Below are positions 49,639 through 59,673 of a DNA stretch of 64,000 bases, piece by piece. Position numbers and translations under genes: made by a program. The stretch lies in contig NZ_JAGYHF010000005.1 of assembly GCF_018336155.1 (NCBI RefSeq), forward strand, positions 186,001 through 250,000. Reading direction: 5' to 3'. Position 1 is the first letter of the stretch. Each line of letters begins with the position of its first letter. The DNA comes from Pseudomonas rustica. Its GTDB lineage: Bacteria > Pseudomonadota > Gammaproteobacteria > Pseudomonadales > Pseudomonadaceae. The notes beneath the pieces are model-generated. The model ran no database searches and had not been told where the DNA came from. It was given only the letters and a program-made list of their open reading frames with translations.

Positions 49639-50180
49639 GTACGGCCTCTTACCCGTTGTCGTATCAGCCATTCAATGGCAAACATCAGGCCGATCAATCC
49701 GTAGGAGATCAGGCCGGTGTACAACATCCACCAATTCAGCGGCGCCCACAGGGTCAGGAGGGCGGCGCACAAACCGTTGCAAAAGAAAAACACGCTCCAG
49801 GCCACGGTGACCTTGCGTGTGTAGCGAATTGCGATGTCCGGCAGCTCTGGCTCACGCAACCGCGCCAGTCGCTCGACCATCGGCGGCCCGTATTTCAGGC
49901 TCAGGCTGAACAGCACCAGCATGAAACCGCTGATCAGCACCGGGTACCAGCGCAGCAACAGCGGGCTGTCGAACAGCGCCAGCAACAGGCAGAACACGAT
50001 CGCCACGCAAGCCATCCACAGGCTGCCGGGTTTGCGCTCGCCGGTCAGGGCGCGCGCGAGCCACAAGCCGCCCAGCAGCAGACCGAACTGCCACGGGGCG
50101 AAGTGCTCCATGCCGAAATACACCGCAAAGGGGTACAGCAGACCGGCCAGCAGCAGGCCCAGGCCGATCAATCGGCTCAT
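49635..50180 (-). CDS. Small membrane protein of the aryl polyene cluster (COG4648-like)
   Basis: 181 aa with about five to six hydrophobic helices, beginning MSRLIGLGLLLAGLLYPFAV. Conserved in position between the ACPs and the ligase of aryl polyene clusters; biochemical role unknown. It overlaps both neighbours by 4 nt. Confidence 0.75.
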   Translation of the reverse strand: MSRLIGLGLLLAGLLYPFAVYFGMEHFAPWQFGLLLGGLWLARALTGERKPGSLWMACVAIVFCLLLALFDSPLLLRWYPVLISGFMLVLFSLSLKYGPPMVERLARLREPELPDIAIRYTRKVTVAWSVFFFCNGLCAALLTLWAPLNWWMLYTGLISYGLIGLMFAIEWLIRQRVRGRT

Positions 50181-50431
50181 GCGGCCGGTTGAACCAGACG
50201 GTAAACCGCCTCGACCACGTCACCGACGGTGCGCACGGTCTTGAATTCTTCGGCGGCGATTTTCTTGCCGGTCTGGCGCTTGATGTGATCGATCAGATCG
50301 ACCGCGTCGATGCTGTCGATTTCCAGATCCTGATACAGATTGGAATCCAGGCTCACGCGGGCCGGATCCAGTTCGAACAGCTCGACCAAGGCATCGCGCA
50401 GGGTGTTGAAAATGTCGTCACGAGTTTGCAT
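50177..50431 (-). CDS. Acyl carrier protein (second ACP of the cluster)
   Basis: 84 aa ACP with phosphopantetheine site DLEIDSIDAVDLIDHI (Ser in DSID). It follows the first ACP by 9 nt. Two ACPs in tandem correspond to ApeE and ApeF in characterised clusters; which chain each carries cannot be told from sequence. Confidence 0.92.
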   Translation of the reverse strand: MQTRDDIFNTLRDALVELFELDPARVSLDSNLYQDLEIDSIDAVDLIDHIKRQTGKKIAAEEFKTVRTVGDVVEAVYRLVQPAA

Positions 50432-50440
50432 GGTCCGGTC

Positions 50441-50716
50441 TCAAGCTGCCTGTTTTGCCGTGACGAAGGCCGCAAGGCTCGCCACGTTGGTGAAATGGTT
50501 GCGGGTGTCTTTGGCGTCGGCGTCGATTTTGATGCCGTACTTTTTCTGGATCGCCAGACCCAATTCCAGCGCGTCGACGGAATCCAGGCCCAGGCCTTCA
50601 CCGAACAGCGTTTGTTCGTCACCGATGTCGTCGGCGCTGATGTCTTCGAGGCCGAGGGCGTCGATGATCAGCAGTTTGATGTCACGCACCAGGCTAGGGG
50701 TGTTCAGTTCGCTCAT
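50441..50716 (-). CDS. Acyl carrier protein (first ACP of the cluster)
   Basis: 91 aa ACP with site GLGLDSVDALELGLAIQK (Ser in DSVD). Its start overlaps the acyltransferase stop by 23 nt. It probably carries the growing polyene or the aryl starter. Confidence 0.92.
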   Translation of the reverse strand: MSELNTPSLVRDIKLLIIDALGLEDISADDIGDEQTLFGEGLGLDSVDALELGLAIQKKYGIKIDADAKDTRNHFTNVASLAAFVTAKQAA

Positions 50717-51506
50717 CTTCGGCGAGCTCCTTGATAAAGTAAGAATGCAAATAATCGTTGAGCTTGCGCGAGGCTTGCGGGGCGGGCCCCTGCGCGGCGA
50801 AGGTCTGTGGATCTATATCGGCCCCGACCCGAAAACTGAAGTGCACACGACGGCGCGGGATGCGATACCACGGCTCGGCTTTGGTCAGGGTGGTCGGGTT
50901 GACCTTGATGATCACGGGTGTGAGGATTTTCGCCCCGCGCAGGGCAATGGCTGCGGCGCCCCGATGAAAGGCAGGCGGCTGGCCCGGCTGAGTGCGGGTG
51001 CCTTCGGGGAAAATGATCAGGCTCTGGCCGCTTTGCAATGATTCTGCGGCGGCGTCGAGCATGTCCATGCTGCCGTCATTACTGATGTATTCGGTACGGC
51101 GCAGCGGGCCACGGGTGAAGGGGTTTTCCCACAGGCTTTTCTTCACCACGCAATTGGCCTGGCGCACCAGGCCGATCAGAAACACCACGTCGATCAGCGA
51201 CGGATGGTTGGCGATGATCATTTGCCCCGGTCGGCCGAGGCGTTCGGCGCCTTGAATGTCGTAGGTCAGCACGCCGGTGCGGGCCATGAACTGCACAAAA
51301 AACCAGAACAGGCGACTGACCATCTGTCGCGCACGCTGGCGATGAACCAGCGCGTCGCCGGGCAGGCAGCCGAGAATCGGGAATACCACCAGACGCAGGC
51401 ACAGCCCGCCGAGCCCGAACAGGGCGAAGCTTGCGGCGGTGGCCAGCAACCGCCAGTAATAGGCGTCGCGGTTTTTCTCGGTCACGGGTTGCGTTGCCAG
51501 GTCCAT
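50694..51506 (-). CDS. 1-acyl-sn-glycerol-3-phosphate acyltransferase-like (PlsC family)
   Basis: 270 aa membrane-associated acyltransferase. An N-terminal hydrophobic helix (LLATAASFALFGLGGLCLRL) precedes the HX4D motif ANHPSLIDVV and the FPEGTRTQPGQ block. In aryl polyene clusters this enzyme is thought to help build the lipid anchor. The ATG at 51506 overlaps the apeC-like gene by 25 nt. Confidence 0.88.
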   Translation of the reverse strand: MDLATQPVTEKNRDAYYWRLLATAASFALFGLGGLCLRLVVFPILGCLPGDALVHRQRARQMVSRLFWFFVQFMARTGVLTYDIQGAERLGRPGQMIIANHPSLIDVVFLIGLVRQANCVVKKSLWENPFTRGPLRRTEYISNDGSMDMLDAAAESLQSGQSLIIFPEGTRTQPGQPPAFHRGAAAIALRGAKILTPVIIKVNPTTLTKAEPWYRIPRRRVHFSFRVGADIDPQTFAAQGPAPQASRKLNDYLHSYFIKELAEDERTEHP

Positions 51507-52207
51507 ACACGATTTTTCCAGGCATGTTGGCAAAGGGTTTGCTGGCCGAGCAGGGTACGCAACAGATTGAGCGCGTGGGGCCAGTCCGATTTGGACAGTG
51601 CTTGCGGGGTGCTGTTCAGGGTCAGCCGCCAGTCGGTACCGGGGGTGAGCAGCAGGCCGAGCGCGTAAGGGAACGGCACGTCATCAATCCACTGCGAATA
51701 GGCTTGCGGCGGTTGTTCCTCGGTGATCACCAGCAACACGGCCGGGGCGCCTTCATTCAGTAGTGCCGCCGCTTCGAGCATGCCGTGTTCGAGACCGTCG
51801 CCCGCTGCGGCGAGGGCGGTCATTTCGCTGGTTTCGCCGCGCATGATCGACCACAGACCGATGATCGCGTTATGCACTGACAGGCTGAACTGGGTGGGGG
51901 ATAGCGGCTGGTCGGTGGCCAGATCGCTGAGAATTTCGTACGTGCGCGGGGTTTCGCCGTGGCGCGAGACAAACACCAGCGGCAGGTTTTCCCGCCCGTC
52001 GGCGAGTGGCCAGCCAACGCTGAACGCCATCCGCGCCAGTCGACTGAGACGGCGCCGCTGCATGGCCGGTAAAAACGACACATCGGGCGCGGCATCACTG
52101 CTCTGAATCACGACCGGTTGTCGGCTCCAGGCTTGCCAGGCGTCCACGCTGTCGAGCCCGGGAGCCCACGCGCGCCATTGGGCGATGTTGAAGTTGATCA
52201 CGGACAT
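51482..52207 (-). CDS. apeC: Ketosynthase-like chain-length factor ApeC
   Basis: 241 aa half-size ketosynthase-like protein, first gene of the operon. It has the partial thiolase-fold region LPLVFVSRHGETPRTYEIL and FSLSVHNAIIGLWSIMRGET; at the place of the active-site Cys it reads LAAAGDGLEHG, so it is catalytically dead. This matches ApeC, which pairs with ApeO. The ATG at 52207 has GGGGCGGGATG just upstream. Confidence 0.85.
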   Translation of the reverse strand: MSVINFNIAQWRAWAPGLDSVDAWQAWSRQPVVIQSSDAAPDVSFLPAMQRRRLSRLARMAFSVGWPLADGRENLPLVFVSRHGETPRTYEILSDLATDQPLSPTQFSLSVHNAIIGLWSIMRGETSEMTALAAAGDGLEHGMLEAAALLNEGAPAVLLVITEEQPPQAYSQWIDDVPFPYALGLLLTPGTDWRLTLNSTPQALSKSDWPHALNLLRTLLGQQTLCQHAWKNRVWTWQRNP

Positions 52208-52563
52208 TCATCCCGCCCCTGCGGGCTTTTGTTGACGCATTTAGCCACTAAAGCCGCAGCGGACTTGGCGTGGCGCTTGGCGCCGGGTGGCGCGCATTAT
52301 CCCGGTGCGACGGGCGTGTAGCAAATGCTGGTTACATTTTGCGCAATGAAATGTACTGGCTGGTTCGCGGTAAAACTGTCATTTGGCCATTATCCAGATT
52401 GGCGCGGGCCTGTCTGTCGGGGATCTCGTCAATCGTCGGCAGTTTTTACTGAGACTGCAGACGGAAGTTTGCACCTGACTGTGTAGTCCATGTCCGATGA
52501 GGTAGCGAAGCGAGGCCGCGCGCATCTACACTCGGTCATTCTTTGATACACGGAGGTTTTGTC
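52208..52563. other. Divergent promoter region between the ape operon and parA
   Basis: 356 nt with no supported gene. At its left end CCCGC-CCCT-GCGGG (52212-52225) forms a hairpin that includes the apeC ribosome-binding site. The middle (52320-52400) is A/T-richer and is the likely ape promoter; I cannot name a confident -10/-35. The right end holds the parA Shine-Dalgarno ACGGAGG. Confidence 0.5.
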
Positions 52564-53334
52564 ATGCGGCGCGTGGTGTTCAATCAGAAAGGTGGTGTAG
52601 GCAAATCCAGCATTGCCTGCAATCTGGCGGCGGTCAGTGCCAGCGAGGGTTATCGCACGTTGTTGGTGGATCTCGATGCCCAGGCCAACTCCACTCAGTA
52701 TCTGACCGGGCTTACCGGCGACGACATCCCGATGGGCATTGCCGATTTCTTCAAGCAGACGCTGTCTTCCGGGCCGTTCTCGAAGAAAAACCAGGCGGAT
52801 ATCTACGAAACCCCGTTCGACAACCTGCACATCATCACCGCCACCGCCGAACTGGCCGATTTGCAGCCCAAACTTGAAGCCAAGCACAAGATCAACAAGC
52901 TGCGTAAGTTGCTTGATGAGCTGTCCGAGGATTACGACCGGATCTACCTCGATACGCCGCCGGCGCTGAATTTTTACGCGGTATCAGCGCTGATTGCCGC
53001 TGATCGTGTGCTGATTCCCTTCGATTGCGACAGTTTCTCGCGTCAGGCCTTGTATGGGCTGATCGCGGAAATCGAAGAGTTGAAAGAGGATCACAACGAA
53101 GGTCTGGAAGTTGAAGGCATCGTGGTCAACCAGTTCCAGGCCCGGGCCAGCCTGCCGCAGCAGATTCTCGATGAATTGATTGCCGAAGGGTTGCCGGTGC
53201 TGCCGGTGTACCTGACCAGCTCGGTGCGCATGCGCGAATCCCATCAGGCCAGCACGCCGCTGATCCACCTCGATCCGCGACACAAACTGACCCAGCAATT
53301 CGTCGAACTGCACAACCTGATCGAAGGCCACTGA
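52564..53334 (+). CDS. ParA/Soj-family ATPase (orphan)
   Basis: 256 aa P-loop ATPase with deviant Walker [10 protein letters not shown] (two Lys), Walker A' [11 protein letters not shown] and Walker [11 protein letters not shown]. The ATG at 52564 is preceded by a good ACGGAGG. No parB or centromere-like repeats lie nearby. Orphan ParA proteins position cargo other than chromosomes (for example chemotaxis or secretion clusters); its partner here is unknown. Confidence 0.9.
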   Translation: MRRVVFNQKGGVGKSSIACNLAAVSASEGYRTLLVDLDAQANSTQYLTGLTGDDIPMGIADFFKQTLSSGPFSKKNQADIYETPFDNLHIITATAELADLQPKLEAKHKINKLRKLLDELSEDYDRIYLDTPPALNFYAVSALIAADRVLIPFDCDSFSRQALYGLIAEIEELKEDHNEGLEVEGIVVNQFQARASLPQQILDELIAEGLPVLPVYLTSSVRMRESHQASTPLIHLDPRHKLTQQFVELHNLIEGH

Positions 53335-53353
53335 TCCCCAGAACCACACAAAT

Positions 53354-53452
53354 CCCCTGTGGGAGCGGGCTTGCTCGCGAAAGCGTCAGTTCTGTCGACA
53401 TCTCCGTTGACTGATCCACCGCTTTCGCGAGCAAGCCCGCTCCCACATGGGG
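53354..53452. repeat. REP doublet between parA and trxC
   Basis: Perfect 32-33-nt arms (53354-53385 and about 53420-53452), core TGTGGGAGCGGGCTTGCTCG, with an intervening 34-nt spacer. It lies between two convergent genes. Confidence 0.88.
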
Positions 53453-53464
53453 TTCAGTGGTGGG

Positions 53465-53899
53465 TCAGATGCCTTGGCTACGCAGCCACGCCAGCAACTG
53501 CGGCAACGGCAACGCGCCACTCTGTCGCGCCAGCTCTTTGCCGTTCTTGAACAGAATCAAACTCGGAATCGAGCGAATCCCCAACTGCGCCGACAACTGC
53601 TGATTCGCCTCGCTATCCAGCTTGGCCAACCGACACTTGCCCGCCAACTGCACCGCCGCCTGCTCGAACACCGGCGCAAACGACTTGCACGGCCCACACC
53701 ACTCCGCCCAGACATCCACCAGTAGCGGCAGATCACCCTTGATCTGACTGGCGTAATCGCCTTGCTTGAGTTCGAAGGGTTTGCTCAATAGCACCGGGGA
53801 TTTGCAGCGACCGCATTTCGGTTGATCGGTGAGGCGCTCGGACGGGATGCGGTTGAGGCCTTTGCAGGCGGGGCAGGGGATGAGGAGTGGGTTGGTCAT
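53465..53899 (-). CDS. trxC: Thioredoxin 2 (zinc-binding thioredoxin)
   Basis: Cytosolic protein disulfide reductase. The N-terminal zinc ribbon has CPAC (9-12) and CGRC (29-32), and the active site is WCGPC (67-71). 144 aa, standard TrxC length. It is convergent with parA across the REP. Confidence 0.95.
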   Translation of the reverse strand: MTNPLLIPCPACKGLNRIPSERLTDQPKCGRCKSPVLLSKPFELKQGDYASQIKGDLPLLVDVWAEWCGPCKSFAPVFEQAAVQLAGKCRLAKLDSEANQQLSAQLGIRSIPSLILFKNGKELARQSGALPLPQLLAWLRSQGI

Positions 53900-54135
53900 G
53901 ATGGGTTCTCTAAGAGGCTGTCTATAGAGCTGATTTGGAGTCGATCTGCCAATTTATCAATGTCTCAACTGCTCACAGTTTTCTCAAAGCATTCCGGGAT
54001 CGATGGCTAGTCTGAAGACCAATTCAGCGTTTTACGCTTTGTCGTGAGGAGATCGCTTTGTCTTTATCTGCGTGCTACTTTTGTTGCACTAACCGAGAGT
54101 TCGATGATCTCTCTGCATCAAATCGGAGCGACATA

Positions 54136-54405
54136 ATGTCCGTAACTTCCAAAATTCGCCGCCAAGGTGGCGCTGCCATCATTACAATTCCGCCGACGCT
54201 GTTGAAGCTATTGCATTTGGAGGTGGGGGCACAGCTTGAACTCAACGTCGTTGACGGTGAATTGATTGCCCGTCCCGCTGCGCCTCCTGCTCGTAAGCGT
54301 TATAGCTTGTCCGAGTTACTCGAAGGCGCAGAGGAATTGCAGAAACTGAACGTCCAGACTGCTGAAGCTCTTGATGGTGGCCCTGTTGGCCGGGAGCTGG
54401 GTTGA
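54136..54405 (+). CDS. MazE-like antitoxin (SpoVT/AbrB-type)
   Basis: 89 aa DNA-binding antitoxin. The swapped-hairpin motif VTSKIRRQGGAAIITIPPTL is followed by LLHLEVGAQLELNVVDGELI, and the acidic C-terminus would wrap the toxin. The ATG at 54136 has GGAG about eight nt upstream. Its TGA overlaps the toxin ATG by one base (TGATG), the usual coupled antitoxin-first order. The leader is A/T-richer than the surroundings, suggesting acquisition. Confidence 0.88.
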   Translation: MSVTSKIRRQGGAAIITIPPTLLKLLHLEVGAQLELNVVDGELIARPAAPPARKRYSLSELLEGAEELQKLNVQTAEALDGGPVGRELG

Positions 54406-54767
54406 TGGTGCGCAGACAGCCTCCACAGCGGGGTGACGTCTACTGGATTGATCCAAATCCCGTCGCAGGGCGGGAAATGAAGGACAGGCATCGCTTTGTG
54501 GTGATTACGCCCAGAGAAATCAACGCATTGGGTGTAAGCATGACGGTGCCTGTTACTAGTGGTGGGAATTTCAGCCGGAATTTGGGTTTGGCAGTGGCCA
54601 TTACTGGCCACGAAACCAATGGTGTAGCGGTGTGTAATCAGGTTCGGAGTTTTGACATCGAACAACGGGTGCGAGACGGCACGGCCAAATTCATTGAGCG
54701 ACTGGATGACGTGACAATGTCTGACATTGTCGACCGTGTGATCAGTGCAATCGATCCGCTAAGCTGA
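54405..54767 (+). CDS. MazF/ChpB-like endoribonuclease toxin
   Basis: 120 aa. RGDVYWIDPNPVAGREMKDR with FVVITP is the MazF/PemK beta-barrel start, and NGVAVCNQVRSFD contains the conserved substrate-binding strand. It probably cleaves mRNA at short motifs; which triplet or pentamer is unknown. It ends 6 nt before the stop of the convergent selO. Confidence 0.9.
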   Translation: MVRRQPPQRGDVYWIDPNPVAGREMKDRHRFVVITPREINALGVSMTVPVTSGGNFSRNLGLAVAITGHETNGVAVCNQVRSFDIEQRVRDGTAKFIERLDDVTMSDIVDRVISAIDPLS

Positions 54768-54773
54768 AACGCC

Positions 54774-56285
<1,512 letters not shown>

Positions 56286-59200
56286 TTAGTCGAGTTTGGC
56301 CGGCGGCGGCTCTTGCAGCGGTTTCTGATCGTCGGCGACCGGCACGATGGTTTTCGTCTCCGGCTCGATCGGCACCATCTTGTATTCCTGACCGTGCAGA
56401 TTCTTCAGGTACACCTCCATCTGCCGGAACGAGATGTTGATGTGCTGCTTCTTGAACTCGCGGTTGATGAAGCGGTTGACCTCATCGAGCACCGGGTTAC
56501 GGTCACCGAGGTCACGCACGTGCATGCGCAACTCATGGTCGAGGGTGCTTTCGCCGAAGTTGAGGAAGTACACGTGCGGCTCGGGTTCTTTCAGCACGCG
56601 CGGATTCTCGCGGGCAGCCTTGAGCAGCAATTCCTTGACCAGATCCAGATCGGAGCCGTAATCGACGCCGAGCTTCAGCGTGACGCGGGTGATGGTGTCG
56701 GTCAGCGACCAGTTGATCAGTTGCCCGGTGATGAACGTCTTGTTCGGGACAATGATGTCCTTGCGGTCGAAGTCGGTGATGGTCGTGGCGCGGATGCGGA
56801 TCTTGCTCACCGTGCCCGACAGGTTGCCGATGGTGATGGTGTCACCGATCCGCACCGGGCGTTCGAAGAGGATCATGATGCCGGAGATGAAGTTCGCGAA
56901 GATCTCCTGCATACCGAAACCGAGACCGACCGACAGTGCCGCCACCAGCCATTGCAACTTGTCCCAACTGACGCCGAGGGTCGACAGCGTCGAAACAAAA
57001 CCGACACCGGCGATCACGTAGGACAGCAGCGTCGTGGTCGCGTAGGCGCTGCCCTGCGCCAGATTGAGCTTGGACAGCACGAACACTTCAAGCAAGCCCG
57101 GCAAGTTGCGCGCGAGGGCGAAGGTAATACCGATGATGATCAACGCGCCGAGCATGTCGCCGATGCTGATTGGTACCATGCTCATGTTGGCGCCGGTGCC
57201 GCTGGTGTATTCGTAGAGGGTGATGTTGTCGAGGTACGAGAACACCGAAATCAGATCCGACCAGACCCAGTACAGCGCCGCGATAAAGCCGCCGAGCAGG
57301 GCCAGACGGATCAGGCGCAGGGATTGTTCGTTGACCTTTTCGATGTCCAGGGTTGGCTCTTCGATCACCGCTTCGCCGTCGCCAGCCTCTTTCGCTGCCT
57401 GCCGTTTGGCCAGCGCACGCTGGTAGGCCAGGCGCCGTGCGGCAACGCTCAGGCCGCGAACGAAAGTGGCTTCGATCACCAGCCAGAACATCAGCAGGTA
57501 CAGGGTGTTGATCAAGCGGTCGCTGAGTTTCAGCGCGGTGTAGTAGTAGCCGAAGCACACCGCGACGAACAGGGCGATCGGCAGCACCGTGAACATCACG
57601 CCGACGGCTTTGCGGAACAGCGAAGTGTTTTCGTGGGCCGGGCTGCTGATCAGCAGGCGGCTGAGCAGCCACGCCATCAAGGCGTAGCAGGTCAGTACCA
57701 CCGGCATGCCGAGCACGTCGTCGGCGAGTGCCGCCGGTTGCAGTTCGGCAACAGCGACAATCGTTACCAATGCCATGACCACCAGACCGAGCCGGCGGAT
57801 CCAGCCACGCAGGAATTCAACCTGCGGTTTCTCCCAACGGAAATGCAGCTCGGCCACGCCGGCTGGCGCGAGAATCCGGTATGCGGTGTAAAACACCAGC
57901 CACGCCTGCGCCATTTGCAGCAGCGCCGCGCCCATGTTGGCGTTCTGTCCGCGTGCGTCGATCTGCAAGGCCAGACCGCACAGGGCCAGCGCCAGTGCCA
58001 CCGGCATCGCCAACAGAATGTTGATCAGAATCGCCTGCGGCGTGTGCCATTGACTGTCGCGCTTGAAGTGACCGATGTCCTGGTGAACCTTGTTCAGGCG
58101 CCCGTAGAGACTTTTGCGGCGCCACAACAAGGCACCGATCAGCAGCGCCAACGGCAGGAACAGCAGTGGTCGCTGGGTCAGACCATCAGTCAATTCGCTG
58201 AGGCTTGAAGCCCACGGCAGAGTGTCGACCTGACGCTTGAGGCGCTCCGGCACGCTGCGCATCCACTCCAGATCCAGCGGCTTGTTGCTCGGAATCCAGA
58301 ACATCTGCTCATCAAGGGTCGCGCGCAGGCTTTGCGCGGTGCTCAGCAGTTGTTTCTGGTTGAGTTGCAGGGTGATCGATTCGTTGAGCACCGCGCTCAA
58401 TTCGCGGTTCAGCCGCTCCAGCAGGTCGGCGCGGGTGTTGGCCAGATCCAGCAGGCTTTTGCGCAGTTGCGGGGTGACTTGTTCCGGCGGCTGGGTGGCG
58501 AGCAGGTTGTCGACGTAGGTGGTTGGACTGCTGAGCAGTTCGCGCTGCTGGCTGACTTCAAACTGATACAGACGAATGTCAGCGATCTGATCGGCCAGGT
58601 CGCGGTCGACCTTCAGGCGCGGCAGGGCTTGCTTCTGTTTATAGAGAATCTTCGACAGCAGCAGGCTGCCCTTGAGCACGTTGATCTGCTCGTCGAGGGC
58701 GGAATCGCTTTGGGTCAGGCTGTCGAGTTGTTGTTTGGTCTGCAGGTTCTGCTGGGTGACTTCGTTGAGGCGGTCAGTGCTTTTCAGCAGGTAGTCGGAG
58801 AGCTTGAGGTTGGCCGTGCTTTCGCTGGCGAGCAGGCTGCTGCCGCCGGCCTTCTGCGCTTCGATCGATTGCTGGGTCACGGTTTCCTGCGACTGCGCCA
58901 GACGCTTCTGGTTGATCAGGGTCTGCAGCTCCTGAATCTCGCGGTCGAGGCGGTCGGATTTTTCCGAGAGCAAGTCATGTTGAGCGTTGCCGAGATCCTG
59001 CAACTGGCTGTTGCCGGCCAGCTCCTGACGGCGCAACGGGATCAGCGCGTTCAGCGCCGCCAGTTCAGCGTTGAGTTGATCACGCTGCTCGGCGCTGACG
59101 GATTTGCCCGCGTCCTTGCCGGACTTGAGGATGTTGTTGATCTGCTGAATGCGCGTCTGGCTGGCGGAGATTTCCGCCTGAGCGCGCTCCGGGCGCGTCT

Positions 59201-59639
59201 GCGCGGTGATGATCAGGCTGTTGGCGTCGGCCAAGGCTTTTTGCAGGTCACTTTGCTGCGTGGAGCGGTCGGTGAGGATCTGCTCCAGTTGCGTGATCGA
59301 TTCGCGGGGGAAGCGCTGCGCCACCGGCACCACGGTCGTGGCTTTGAGGCGCGTCAGTTCGCGAGCGTTTTCGATGGTCTGCTTGGGTGCGGTCGCCAGT
59401 TGCTGCTTGAGGTCGATCAGTTTCTGCTCGTAATCACGCTGATTGTTCAGCTGATTGAGCGTGTTCTGCAGGACGGTTTGCAGGGTCTTTTTGTCGGCAT
59501 CCGGCAGTTTGCTGTCGGCAAGTTTATCCAGGCTGGCCTGGACGGCATCGCTGGACGGTGGTTCGGCGGCGTACAGCGGGCCGACAGTAAGACTCAGGCC
59601 CAGCAGGGCCGCGGCGAAAAAGGAGCGCAGGGTAGGCAT
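56286..59639 (-). CDS. mscK: Large mechanosensitive channel of the MscK/KefA family
   Basis: 1117 aa inner-membrane channel that opens under osmotic downshift. A signal peptide (PTLRSFFAAALLGLSLTVGP) is followed by a periplasmic coiled-coil region of about 450 residues, eleven or so transmembrane helices, and the MscS pore domain with LGVSWDKLQWLVAALSVGLG and MQEIFANFISGIMILFERPV. It ends with a cytoplasmic MscS vestibule. MscK in E. coli also responds to K+; the K+/H+ antiporter gene next door fits an osmotic theme. Confidence 0.9.
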   Translation of the reverse strand: MPTLRSFFAAALLGLSLTVGPLYAAEPPSSDAVQASLDKLADSKLPDADKKTLQTVLQNTLNQLNNQRDYEQKLIDLKQQLATAPKQTIENARELTRLKATTVVPVAQRFPRESITQLEQILTDRSTQQSDLQKALADANSLIITAQTRPERAQAEISASQTRIQQINNILKSGKDAGKSVSAEQRDQLNAELAALNALIPLRRQELAGNSQLQDLGNAQHDLLSEKSDRLDREIQELQTLINQKRLAQSQETVTQQSIEAQKAGGSSLLASESTANLKLSDYLLKSTDRLNEVTQQNLQTKQQLDSLTQSDSALDEQINVLKGSLLLSKILYKQKQALPRLKVDRDLADQIADIRLYQFEVSQQRELLSSPTTYVDNLLATQPPEQVTPQLRKSLLDLANTRADLLERLNRELSAVLNESITLQLNQKQLLSTAQSLRATLDEQMFWIPSNKPLDLEWMRSVPERLKRQVDTLPWASSLSELTDGLTQRPLLFLPLALLIGALLWRRKSLYGRLNKVHQDIGHFKRDSQWHTPQAILINILLAMPVALALALCGLALQIDARGQNANMGAALLQMAQAWLVFYTAYRILAPAGVAELHFRWEKPQVEFLRGWIRRLGLVVMALVTIVAVAELQPAALADDVLGMPVVLTCYALMAWLLSRLLISSPAHENTSLFRKAVGVMFTVLPIALFVAVCFGYYYTALKLSDRLINTLYLLMFWLVIEATFVRGLSVAARRLAYQRALAKRQAAKEAGDGEAVIEEPTLDIEKVNEQSLRLIRLALLGGFIAALYWVWSDLISVFSYLDNITLYEYTSGTGANMSMVPISIGDMLGALIIIGITFALARNLPGLLEVFVLSKLNLAQGSAYATTTLLSYVIAGVGFVSTLSTLGVSWDKLQWLVAALSVGLGFGMQEIFANFISGIMILFERPVRIGDTITIGNLSGTVSKIRIRATTITDFDRKDIIVPNKTFITGQLINWSLTDTITRVTLKLGVDYGSDLDLVKELLLKAARENPRVLKEPEPHVYFLNFGESTLDHELRMHVRDLGDRNPVLDEVNRFINREFKKQHINISFRQMEVYLKNLHGQEYKMVPIEPETKTIVPVADDQKPLQEPPPAKLD

Positions 59640-59673
59640 AGAGACCGGTCAAGCAAGTGATAGTGGACGCAGT

